From Gemmatimonadota bacterium (lineage in GTDB: Bacteria; Gemmatimonadota; Gemmatimonadetes; Gemmatimonadales; Gemmatimonadaceae): a stretch of DNA of 52,725 bases. The translations under genes were made by a program, and so were the position numbers. The notes beneath the pieces are model-generated. The model had not been told where the DNA came from and did not search any database. It saw only the letters and a list, made by a program, of their open reading frames with translations. Shown in pieces: positions 33,429 through 41,344 of this stretch (position 1 is the first letter of the stretch; each line of letters starts with the position of its first letter). The stretch covers positions 1-52,725 of the forward strand of contig JAQBPY010000189.1 in assembly GCA_028287285.1 (NCBI GenBank). The letters are read 5' to 3'.

Positions 33429-35516
33429 ATGCACAATAGAAATCTCACGTTTTCCCTTTTCACCTGCCTCATCGCGGCGGCGAGTGCGGGCGCGCAGGAC
33501 CGGCTCAAGTCCATGCCGGGCTACGACCAGTTCGTGAAGATGTCGGCCTTGCGGGCAGGCGCTGTAAAGAGTGGCCAGGTGACGGGCACGTGGGCCGACA
33601 ACGGGAAGGCGTTCGATTACGTGTTGGACGGCAAGCGCATGCGGTTCGATGCAGTCACGGGCAAGGTGGGTGATGCACCACCCTCGACGGCGGACGCGAC
33701 CAACGCGGCAGGCAACCGCCTTGGCGCCGGGCGGGAGCGCGGACGTCAATTCACCGAGGCCGTGTCGCCCGATGGAAAGCGGAAGGCCGTGTACAAGGAT
33801 CGCAATCTCTTCCTCACCGACTCGGCCGGAAACAATCCGATACCGATCACGACCGACGGCAGCGAGAAAGAGCGAATCAAGTACGGAACGGCGAGCTGGG
33901 TCTATGGCGAGGAGCTCAACCAGTCGTCGGCGATCTGGTGGAACCCGGCGGGCACCAAGGTCGCCTACTACCGGTTCAATGAAAAGCCGGTGCCCGACTT
34001 CTTCCTCCAGATGGACCAGACGAAGCTGCAAAGCTCGCTCGACGTGGAGGCCTATCCCAAGGCAGGAGTGGATAATCCGATTGTCGACCTGTTCGTGTAC
34101 GATGTGGCGACCGGGAAGTCCACGACGCTCGACATCCGCGACGGCAGGCCCTTCACGAATGACGTGGTGGGACACTACGTCTACAACGTGCGCTGGAGCC
34201 CGGACGGCAAGGAGCTGCTCGTCAACCGCACGAATCGCCGGCAGAACATCATGGAATTCGCGGCGTGCTCGCCTGAGACGGCAAAGTGCCGTGCGGTGAT
34301 CCGGGAGGAGTGGCCCACAGGGTGGGTGGAGAACAATCCGCCCATGACCTGGCTCGCCGACAAGAATCGCTTTCTGTGGCTGTCGGAGCGCAACGGCTTC
34401 AAGAATTTCTATCTCTACGATCTGTCGGGAAAGCTGATCACCCCGGTGACGCAGCATCAGTTCGAGGTTGTGAGCATCGTGAAGGTGGATGAAGCGGCGG
34501 GAGTCTTGTGGTACACGGCGCGCGATGGTGAGAACCATCTCAAGGTGCAGCTGCATCGCATCGGCCTGAACGGCACGGACGACGTCCGCCTCACCGACCC
34601 GGCGTACATGCATTCCATTTCGCTGGCCCCGGACGGCAGACATTTCGTGGACGTTGCGCAGGCGCATGATGTCGCGCCCTTTACGCGTATCCTCGACGCG
34701 AAAGGCAAGGTGGTGGTGGAGCTGGCAAAGAGTGACCTGAGCAAGTTCGAGCAGGCCGGCTTCAAGAAGCAGGAGATGTTCACCTATCTTGCGGCGGATG
34801 GAAAGACCACGCTGCACGGGTTGATCAGCTTTCCCTCCACCTTCGTGCCCACCCGCAGGTATCCGGTGCTGATGTCGGTCTATGGTGGGCCCGAGTTTCC
34901 GGCGACGTCCGAATTCTTCCAGATGCCGTCGCCCACGGCCGAGTACGGGTTCATCTGCGTGAGCCTCGACTCGCGCTCCGCCGGCGGCATCGGCAAACGT
35001 GTGCTCGACGCCATCTACCTCAAGCTCGGCCAGGTGGAAATGGACGACATGGCGGAAGGCCTGAAGGCGCTCGCGACGCGCCCGTATGTGGACGGCCAGC
35101 GGATGGGCATTTACGGCACGTCTTACGGCGGCTATTCGTCCGACATGATGCTGCTGCGGCATCCGGAGGTGATTGCGGCCGCGTCAGGTGCTTCGGCCGT
35201 GACCGCGTGGAATCATTACGATACCATTTACACGGAGCGCTACATGTGGATTCCGCAGGAGAACGCGGAAGGCTACAGGCTTGGCTCCGTGATGACGTAT
35301 GCGGACAAGCTCAAGGGGCGTCTGATGATCTACTACGGCACGGCGGACAACAACGTACATCCGAACAATGCGATGCAGTTGATCAAGGCGCTGCAGCAGG
35401 CGGGCAAGAGCTTCGAGGTGCAGGTCGGGCCTGATCAGGGGCATTCGGGCGTGAACAACCAGCGGATGATGGAGTTCTTTATCGAGAACCTGGTACTCGG
35501 CAAGCCGATCAGCTGA
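33429..35516 (+). CDS. S9B-type dipeptidyl peptidase (DPP-IV-like)
   Basis: A 695-residue secreted serine peptidase. After a signal peptide (LTFSLFTCLIAAASAGAQ) comes an eight-bladed-propeller-type region (residues ~60-450) with the paired-Glu segment WVYGEELNQSSAIWWNP that in DPP-IV binds the substrate N-terminus. The C-terminal hydrolase domain has the nucleophile in IYGTSYGGYSSDMM, the acid in YYGTADNNVHPNN and the His in GPDQGHSG. It is expected to release N-terminal dipeptides, often after Pro or Ala. ATG 33429 gives the full signal peptide. It converges with the M14 peptidase across a hairpin terminator. Confidence 0.92.
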   Translation: MHNRNLTFSLFTCLIAAASAGAQDRLKSMPGYDQFVKMSALRAGAVKSGQVTGTWADNGKAFDYVLDGKRMRFDAVTGKVGDAPPSTADATNAAGNRLGAGRERGRQFTEAVSPDGKRKAVYKDRNLFLTDSAGNNPIPITTDGSEKERIKYGTASWVYGEELNQSSAIWWNPAGTKVAYYRFNEKPVPDFFLQMDQTKLQSSLDVEAYPKAGVDNPIVDLFVYDVATGKSTTLDIRDGRPFTNDVVGHYVYNVRWSPDGKELLVNRTNRRQNIMEFAACSPETAKCRAVIREEWPTGWVENNPPMTWLADKNRFLWLSERNGFKNFYLYDLSGKLITPVTQHQFEVVSIVKVDEAAGVLWYTARDGENHLKVQLHRIGLNGTDDVRLTDPAYMHSISLAPDGRHFVDVAQAHDVAPFTRILDAKGKVVVELAKSDLSKFEQAGFKKQEMFTYLAADGKTTLHGLISFPSTFVPTRRYPVLMSVYGGPEFPATSEFFQMPSPTAEYGFICVSLDSRSAGGIGKRVLDAIYLKLGQVEMDDMAEGLKALATRPYVDGQRMGIYGTSYGGYSSDMMLLRHPEVIAAASGASAVTAWNHYDTIYTERYMWIPQENAEGYRLGSVMTYADKLKGRLMIYYGTADNNVHPNNAMQLIKALQQAGKSFEVQVGPDQGHSGVNNQRMMEFFIENLVLGKPIS

Positions 35517-35533
35517 GTTTTTGTCATCTTGCG

Positions 35534-35570
35534 TGTCATCCCGCAGTCGTGAAACGACTGCGGGATGACA
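35534..35570. terminator. Hairpin terminator between convergent peptidase genes
   Basis: A 17-bp perfect inverted repeat (35534-35550 with 35554-35570) around GAA, core CATCCCGCAGTCG. It lies 18 bases after the DPP stop and 9 bases before the end of the M14 gene. Its stem sequence is also present near 28716. Confidence 0.7.
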
Positions 35571-35578
35571 GTTGTCGT

Positions 35579-37915
35579 TCAGGGAGTAATGGACGGCACC
35601 CCCTTCAGCGCATTCCACAACAACGGATACGTCGCCATGGTCTGCGCGCGGTACTGCGGACGGAAGCCGAACAGAATGACATGCCCCTTGCCGCGCCTCA
35701 CGTCGACCATCGCCGCCTTGCCGGCAAGCTTCGGTGCACCTAACAGCCACCCGGACAGCAGTGGATTACCGGTGGCCGGATACCGCGCCACCGCCGTGGC
35801 CTTCGTGGCATCCGTGATGTCGAATGCGGGTGAGCCCTCGAACCAGACGGCCTGCTCGGGCGCCGTGTAACCGGCGAGCAACGGGTTGTTGCGATCGAAC
35901 TCCACCTTCAGGAGAGAGCCCGGCGCGTAAAAATCCGTGTTGCGTACACCGGCAAGCACGTTCGTTACCGGAAGCTTCAGGGCGTCGATGGCGTAGTTGC
36001 TCGCTTCGTTGAATGTGACGAGCGTACCCCCGCCATCCACGAATGCGCCAAACGCCGCCGCGCCCGGCTCGGCGAGTCCGCCCTTGAGTGAATCCGGATA
36101 TACGCCCGCGGGGCCGGTGGCAATGGCCCGGGCCTGCTGATCGGGCAGGACGATCGCGTCAAATCTCGCGCCGAGATTACCGGCGCGAACATCCTTTGCG
36201 GTGATGACGGTAAATGGAATCTTGTATTGGTCGAACACCCAGCGCGTCCAGCCCTCGTCCATCGAGGCGTTGAAGTTCTGGTAGATCGCGATGCGGCGCG
36301 CCTTGTTGTCGGTGAGCCCATTGGCAACCCATGGCGTCATGCTCACGGGAGCAAGCGGCGTGGCGGAAACGGTCACGGCGTCCGGAATGAAGGCGACGTC
36401 GAACCCAAAGAGCAACGGCAGCGTGTGGGCGACCACGTCGTACGGACGCTTGGGTGGACCGCCGGGATATTCATGGAGATCCGGATAGTGCTGCTCCTCG
36501 AGCAGGGTCTTGGCAAAGCCACCGTACGGCTGTGCGGTGTTGATCAGGTAGCTGCCGGCAGGATATGTCTTGCCGCCAGCGGTGAACTGGGTGCCAGCCT
36601 TTCGGATCTCCACCTGGCCGCGCTGGAGGATGCGCAACGCGAAGTTGACGGCCGTATCACGCGCCGGTTGTGCGGGAATCACGATGGTCGCCGGCCAGTC
36701 GCTCCGGCCAACGGCAAGCTTGCCTTCCACGGAGTGCTTCTGCACTTCGCCGTAGCTCGCGAGCCACAGCGCGCGATCGTCGGCGGCCTGCGCGAGCAGC
36801 GCCCACGATGCCGCCATCTGGTACTTCACGATGTCGCCGATGGTCCACTTGCCACCTTGCCACTTCGTCAGGAAATCGACCCCCGCTACCTTGGGGTCGA
36901 CATTGTACCCCGGACGCAGGTCGTCGAAGTTCACCGTCACGGGCGACGCAAGCGACGCACTCGCGGTCTCGGTGAGAATGCGAATGGCGCCATGATAGTG
37001 CTGATAGGCGCGCGCAGGGGTCCATGCGTCGTACGATGTGTTGTTTGCAACGCCCACGAATCCCTGCGACGTGAGCCGCCAGGTCATTGATTTCCCCATC
37101 TGGGCTACGCCGGCCATGAGGATGGGATCGATGTTCGGCTCGATGGGGTCCATGTAGGGCGGAATGAAGATGCGCGTGCCGTTTCCGCCCTGCTGGTGGA
37201 TGTCGTTCACGATTTGCGGATGCCATTGATTGTACAGCGAGTCAATGACCATCTGCGTCTCGACCTGCGTGAAGGCATACCAGTCGCGATTGTTGTCGTG
37301 GCCGGTGTAATAGTGGTACAGCACGGGCGGCTGGGTGCCTTCCCAGGCCTTGCCGAGTGATGCCTTGTACCAGTCGCCAACGATATCTACTCCATCCGGA
37401 TTGAGCGATGGAACCATGATGACGACGGTGTTCCGGCGAATGGACTTTGCATCCTCCTCTTCGCTCGTGGCCAGACGATAGGCGAGATTGAGCGGCGTGA
37501 GAATTCCGCCCACTTCTGTCGAGTGAATGCTGGACGTCACCAGCACCACCACCTTGCCGTCCTTTTCCAGCGCGGCACGTTCCGCAGCAGTGGCAAGACG
37601 CGGGTCGGCGAGCCTGCGCTGCGTCTCGTGCACCTTTGGCAGATTCGCGAGCGTCGCCGAATCACCAAAGAAGGCGGCCACGAACGGACGTCCCAGTGTG
37701 GTCTTGCCAAGAATGCGCGTTTGCACCCGTGGCGAGGCGGCATCGAGCGCCTTGAAGTACGCAACGACCTGTTGCCATTCGGGCAGTTTGCGGTCGTCGC
37801 CGGGATCGAATCCGATCACGGATTTCGGTGTCGGAATGGCGCGCGATTGCGCGTGCGCCGCTGCGGGAGCAAGAAGGAGACTCGTAACGGCGGCGGCGAA
37901 CAAGCGAACTCGCAT
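35579..37915 (-). CDS. M14-family zinc carboxypeptidase-like metallopeptidase
   Basis: A 778-residue exported metallopeptidase. The signal peptide is MRVRLFAAAVTSLLLAPAAAHA. The M14 zinc site shows the HxxE motif in TSSIHSTEVGG and the third ligand His in NDIHQQGGNGTRIF, with NPDGVDIVGDWYK as the substrate Asn/Arg region and PGVNR replaced. After the catalytic domain (to about residue 400) there is a long C-terminal region with a class I glutamine-amidotransferase-like or beta fold that this subfamily shares. It would hydrolyse peptide C-termini in the periplasm. The peptidase on the other strand converges with it, so both may act on scavenged peptides. Confidence 0.88.
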   Translation of the reverse strand: MRVRLFAAAVTSLLLAPAAAHAQSRAIPTPKSVIGFDPGDDRKLPEWQQVVAYFKALDAASPRVQTRILGKTTLGRPFVAAFFGDSATLANLPKVHETQRRLADPRLATAAERAALEKDGKVVVLVTSSIHSTEVGGILTPLNLAYRLATSEEEDAKSIRRNTVVIMVPSLNPDGVDIVGDWYKASLGKAWEGTQPPVLYHYYTGHDNNRDWYAFTQVETQMVIDSLYNQWHPQIVNDIHQQGGNGTRIFIPPYMDPIEPNIDPILMAGVAQMGKSMTWRLTSQGFVGVANNTSYDAWTPARAYQHYHGAIRILTETASASLASPVTVNFDDLRPGYNVDPKVAGVDFLTKWQGGKWTIGDIVKYQMAASWALLAQAADDRALWLASYGEVQKHSVEGKLAVGRSDWPATIVIPAQPARDTAVNFALRILQRGQVEIRKAGTQFTAGGKTYPAGSYLINTAQPYGGFAKTLLEEQHYPDLHEYPGGPPKRPYDVVAHTLPLLFGFDVAFIPDAVTVSATPLAPVSMTPWVANGLTDNKARRIAIYQNFNASMDEGWTRWVFDQYKIPFTVITAKDVRAGNLGARFDAIVLPDQQARAIATGPAGVYPDSLKGGLAEPGAAAFGAFVDGGGTLVTFNEASNYAIDALKLPVTNVLAGVRNTDFYAPGSLLKVEFDRNNPLLAGYTAPEQAVWFEGSPAFDITDATKATAVARYPATGNPLLSGWLLGAPKLAGKAAMVDVRRGKGHVILFGFRPQYRAQTMATYPLLWNALKGVPSITP

Positions 37916-37983
37916 GATGAATGTCCGGGGTGGTGGTGTGCATCATTGCCAACGGTGATGACAGGACATGCTGTTTGGTGAAG

Positions 37984-38004
37984 GCAGGTCCCTTGCTTCG
38001 CTCA
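37984..38004 (+). repeat. Dispersed intergenic repeat, partial copy D
   Basis: GCAGGTCCC followed by TTGCTTCGCTCA; shares the first 21 bases of the copies at 16523 and 32026 with one extra C. It lies between the M14 and P1 peptidase genes. Confidence 0.45.
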
Positions 38005-38012
38005 CATCATTG

Positions 38013-39140
38013 TCACTTCCGAATATTGTACTTCGCCAGCACCTCGCGGACACGGTCCAGTGGAATTGCCTCCACTGTCCGGCCCCGGTTGGTGACGCTC
38101 GTGGCCATGAAAAGAGAATTGTAGATCGCCTCCTCCGTGGCCTCGATCACACCTTGGAAGAGCGGCGACATGGCGTCATTGGTGAGATCCGTCGGCGTTC
38201 GTGGCGCGCCTGACGCCTGTGAGCGCCGCACCTGCAGCGACGTCGAAAACGCGACGACGAAATCGCCCGAGCCATTCGATCCGCTGGAGCCGGTGCGGCC
38301 AAGTCCCATCATGGCACGCGCCGCGAGTCGCTCGAGATTGCGATCCGAGATTGGCGCGTCGGTGGCCACCACGATCATGCACGAGCCATCGCCACGCTCC
38401 GCGTCCACCGCATTCCTGTACGAATACTTTCCCAACTCCCTGCCCACCGGTGCGCCGAGCACCTGGAGAACGCCGCCGAAGTTGGTCTGGACCAGGACAC
38501 CCACGGTATATCCGCCAAGCGATTTGGGCAACACGCGGGACGACGTGCCGATGCCACCCTTCCATTCAAAGGCACTCGTTCCCGTTCCTGCGCCTACGGT
38601 GCCTTCAACCACTGGACCAGACGTGGCCGTGGCCAATGCATTGTGCACCGCTTCGGGAGTGACGGGGCGGGAGCGAATCGCGTTCAGGCCACCATCATTC
38701 GTTTCGCCAACGACCGGATTGATGGACTGCACACGCTCCATGCCTGGCTGCGCGAGCAGATCGGTGACCATCGCATCGGCGGCACGCCAGACACACAGCG
38801 TGCAGGTGAGGAGGATTGGCGTTTCCAGCTCACCGAGCTCCCTGACCTGTGTGGCGCCCACGAGCTTGCCAAAGGCGTTTCCCACGAACACCGCCGCGGG
38901 GACGCGGTCCTGGTAGAGATTTCCGCCGTGCGGAAGGATCGCGGTGACGCCGGTGTGGATGGAGTCGCCGGCGATGATTGTCGTCTGACCGACCTTCACG
39001 CCAGCGACGTCGGTGATGGCGTTGTTCGCACCGGGCGCAAAGATACCGGGCGCGACGCCGAGGTCGCGGGCGCGCGACCGAGGTTGTGCGAGCGCTGGTG
39101 CAGCGAGCGCCAGGAGCAGAAGGCAGGGGTGGAGTCGCAT
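38013..39140 (-). CDS. P1-family aminopeptidase (DmpA/BapA-like)
   Basis: A 375-residue N-terminal-nucleophile hydrolase, exported (MRLHPCLLLLALAAPALAQ). By family the precursor self-cleaves before a Ser, here GDGSCMIVVATDAPI, to give two chains with the new Ser as nucleophile. Seen: NAITDVAGVKVGQTTI and the oxyanion residues in VVGETNDGGLNAIR. Members release N-terminal D- or beta-amino acids or L-residues from peptides and esters. The ATG at 39140 gives the clean signal peptide; ATG 39170 adds 10 residues. It lies just upstream of the M14 gene on the same strand. Confidence 0.9.
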   Translation of the reverse strand: MRLHPCLLLLALAAPALAQPRSRARDLGVAPGIFAPGANNAITDVAGVKVGQTTIIAGDSIHTGVTAILPHGGNLYQDRVPAAVFVGNAFGKLVGATQVRELGELETPILLTCTLCVWRAADAMVTDLLAQPGMERVQSINPVVGETNDGGLNAIRSRPVTPEAVHNALATATSGPVVEGTVGAGTGTSAFEWKGGIGTSSRVLPKSLGGYTVGVLVQTNFGGVLQVLGAPVGRELGKYSYRNAVDAERGDGSCMIVVATDAPISDRNLERLAARAMMGLGRTGSSGSNGSGDFVVAFSTSLQVRRSQASGAPRTPTDLTNDAMSPLFQGVIEATEEAIYNSLFMATSVTNRGRTVEAIPLDRVREVLAKYNIRK

Positions 39141-39222
39141 CCCGAAAGATGCGACACGCCCACCCTCCACGTTAGAGACGTTGGCGTCTTGGCGCGTGAG
39201 TGTGAGCGATGTCGAGACGTGA

Positions 39223-39819
39223 CTACGTCTTGCGTACCGGGTAGCGCAGATGCGTCACACCGACGCCGTTGATGGCCGTTGGATTGCCAAGGACGAATGG
39301 TGTGCCGGCCAGGCGATCGAAGAGCCGAATACCGGAGCCAAGTAACACCGAGGCGATGTCGACGCTGATCTCGTCCAGGAGCCCGGCATTCAGCAATTGC
39401 TGGATGGTATCGGCGCCATGGACGCCAACCGACCTCCCGCCTGCCGCTGCCCTGGCCTGGCGCACCGCGCTCTCGATGCCGTCGGTCACGAAATGGACGG
39501 TCGAGCCGGGTCGCGGCCATCCGTCGGGGACGTGGTGAGTCAGCACAAACGCTGGCCCCCACGCGTGGCGTCCGCCCCATCCATTGGCCTTGTCGAACGT
39601 TCGTCTCCCCGTGAGCACCGCACCCAGTTCGGCAATGAGCCCGTGCAGGTGGTCGGCACTCGGCCGCGACACGTGAAACGTCATGGGGTCCCCGCCCCCC
39701 GTGTCGATGGCAACGTCACCCGAGTTGGCGTACCAGTCGAACACTTCGGCCACACCGTCATCGAGATCGGCGACGTAACCGTCGAGCGACATGGACATGA
39801 TGGCGATCACCTTCGGCAT
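39223..39819 (-). CDS. Dihydrofolate reductase-fold / RibD C-terminal domain protein
   Basis: A 198-residue protein of the DHFR-like RibD_C family. Seen: MPKVIAIMSMSLDGYVADLDDGVAEVFDW at the N-terminus, LTGRRTFDKANGWGG, a mid-domain AFVLTHHVPDGWPRPGSTVHFV, and the NADPH-binding GGRSVGVHGADTIQQLLNAGLLDEI followed by LLGSGIRLFD. It is probably an NADPH-dependent reductase of unknown substrate, not the folate enzyme. No riboflavin or folate gene is nearby. Normal length for the family. Confidence 0.88.
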   Translation of the reverse strand: MPKVIAIMSMSLDGYVADLDDGVAEVFDWYANSGDVAIDTGGGDPMTFHVSRPSADHLHGLIAELGAVLTGRRTFDKANGWGGRHAWGPAFVLTHHVPDGWPRPGSTVHFVTDGIESAVRQARAAAGGRSVGVHGADTIQQLLNAGLLDEISVDIASVLLGSGIRLFDRLAGTPFVLGNPTAINGVGVTHLRYPVRKT

Positions 39820-39940
39820 GACGTGCTCCGTTCGAGGGAGATGACTCGCTCAGCAATCGCAAGGCAAATGCCGACGGACGGGAAGGGGGATCGAAGCACG
39901 CGTAGTTCCGCCTGGTGCGCGATCTACCCATCCGGGAACG

Positions 39941-40783
39941 TCAGGAATACGCCAGAGTTGGCGCGCCTCTCGTCGCTCCTGGCACCAGGCGCCGTGTGAA
40001 GAACGCCAGAATCTCGTCGCGGGCGGCAATCGTCGGTTGACCTGCTTCGTCGACCAGGTGCACGGTGACGACGCTGTGGGGACATGGTACATGCTCCGCA
40101 AAGAACGGCGGGACATCGGTGAGGTTGGCCGCACTGTCCGGGAGCACCCGCGCAACGAAACGGTCGCCAAGCGCCTCGGCATATGCCGCAAACCGCTGTG
40201 CCGTACAGAAGCGGTCCCCGGCAAAGCGATAGGCGAGCACCGTCAGGTCCTCACGCTCGAGCCGCTCGCGGACGGGGTGCAGCTCGTCGGGCGAGATCTC
40301 CAGGCCGGCAGGATCGTCGAGCGGCAGCGACGGCTGCGCCAGGACGGGTGCGAGCATCGCCGGCTCGAGCATCATCGACAGCGCAAAGTTGCCGGTGAAG
40401 CACATGCCGATCGCCCCCACGCCGGGGCCGCCGCACTCGGCGTGTGCCAGTCTCGCGAGCGCGCGGAGCCACTGCGTCACCGGACTCGATGCATTCGCGC
40501 CCAGCGCGCGGAACTCGGCGCTCATGCACGCTCGCGTGAAGATCGTCGCACCTTCGTTTGCGCCCGGCACTGCTCCGTCGCGCCCGAAGAGTGAGGGCAT
40601 GTAGACGGTGAATCCCGCGTCGCGCACCCAGCGAGCGAATCGCGCGACCTGCGGACTGATCCCGGGCATCTCCGCCAGCACGATCACGGCCGGCCCGGCA
40701 CCGGCCGTGTCCACCAGTCTACACGCGGAGTCCAGCGTGATTTCGCAGTGCATGAAATCATCCAGCACATCGTCTCCGTTCAT
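39941..40783 (-). CDS. Dienelactone hydrolase-family protein
   Basis: A 280-residue alpha/beta hydrolase of the dienelactone hydrolase type. Seen: AVIVLAEMPGISPQVARFARWVRDAGF, YMPSLFG, the nucleophile elbow GAIGMCFTGNFAL with Cys in place of Ser (as in classical dienelactone hydrolases), an acid region in LAYRFAGDRFCTAQRF and a His in AEHVPCPHSVVTVH. The spacing resembles the family, but the substrate is not known. Start at ATG 40783; the frame continues upstream to 41254 only because it runs through the RidA remnant. It overlaps the end of that remnant by 4 bases. Confidence 0.82.
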   Translation of the reverse strand: MNGDDVLDDFMHCEITLDSACRLVDTAGAGPAVIVLAEMPGISPQVARFARWVRDAGFTVYMPSLFGRDGAVPGANEGATIFTRACMSAEFRALGANASSPVTQWLRALARLAHAECGGPGVGAIGMCFTGNFALSMMLEPAMLAPVLAQPSLPLDDPAGLEISPDELHPVRERLEREDLTVLAYRFAGDRFCTAQRFAAYAEALGDRFVARVLPDSAANLTDVPPFFAEHVPCPHSVVTVHLVDEAGQPTIAARDEILAFFTRRLVPGATRGAPTLAYS

Positions 40784-41115
40784 TGCGCCACCTCGGCCAC
40801 TTCGACGATGAGATCCATTTCCACGCACGCGCCGAAAGGCGCCTGTGCGATTCCCACTGCGCTTCGGGCGTGCGCGCCACGCTCGCCGAAGACCTCCATG
40901 AAGAGCTCCGACGCGCCGTTGGCGACGACGTGCGGCTCCGTGTACCGCGGAGTGCAGTTGACCATCACGAGGAGCCGCACGATGCGCCGGACATTCTCGA
41001 GATTCCGATGGCCGCGCGCATGGTGGCGAGCATTTCAATGGCGATCCCCCGCGCCGCCTGTTTGCCTTCAACGGTGGTGACCTCGTCGCCCAGCTTGCCG
41101 GTCCACAGCTGTCCG
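40780..41115 (-). pseudogene. RidA-family gene remnant, 5' truncated and frameshifted
   Basis: The C-terminal two-thirds of a RidA/YjgF-type protein can be read in two frames. First, GKLGDEVTTVEGKQAARGIA and EMLATMRAAIG in one frame; then VRLLVMVNCTPRYTEPHVV, ASELFMEVFGERGAHARSAV and GACVEMDLIVEVAEV in another. The frame changes near 41006, where a single base appears to be missing in the stretch coding for the conserved AIGNLENVRRIV segment. About 60 N-terminal residues (QLYFVSGQLP-type) are absent. RidA deaminates reactive enamines; this copy should be inactive. The last codon overlaps the dienelactone hydrolase ATG. Confidence 0.75.
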
Positions 41116-41254
41116 CTTCCTGGCCAATGCGCTGGAGCTCATCGAGCGTCAGGCCACCCGGTTCGGCGGGCAGTGACTGGTCGGACGTGCCGCCCGTCGT
41201 TGCGAGATTGAAGATCTCGCGTACCTCGTCGTCACCGTATCGGCGTGTCGTCAT
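41112..41254 (-). pseudogene. N-terminal fragment of a SHOCT-like regulatory protein
   Basis: About 48 codons starting at ATG 41254: RYGDDEVREIFNLATTGG followed by GLTLDELQRIGQEA, a segment typical of small stress or SHOCT-type proteins of high-GC bacteria. It runs straight into RidA-derived sequence in another frame at about 41115, so the rest of this gene and the front of the RidA gene appear to have been removed by one deletion. Confidence 0.55.
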
Positions 41255-41344
41255 CGTGCATTTGAGTCTACGGTGGCCCCTTTCGGCTCGCTACCGTGCC
41301 GTCGCTCATGATTGGCACCGCGGCGGGCAGGAGAGTGGCGAGTG

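Noticed and set aside
33408..35162. A 584-codon frame on the - strand
   Set aside because: It is antisense to the DPP-IV-like gene, His/Arg-rich, with no family motif: a GC-rich shadow frame.
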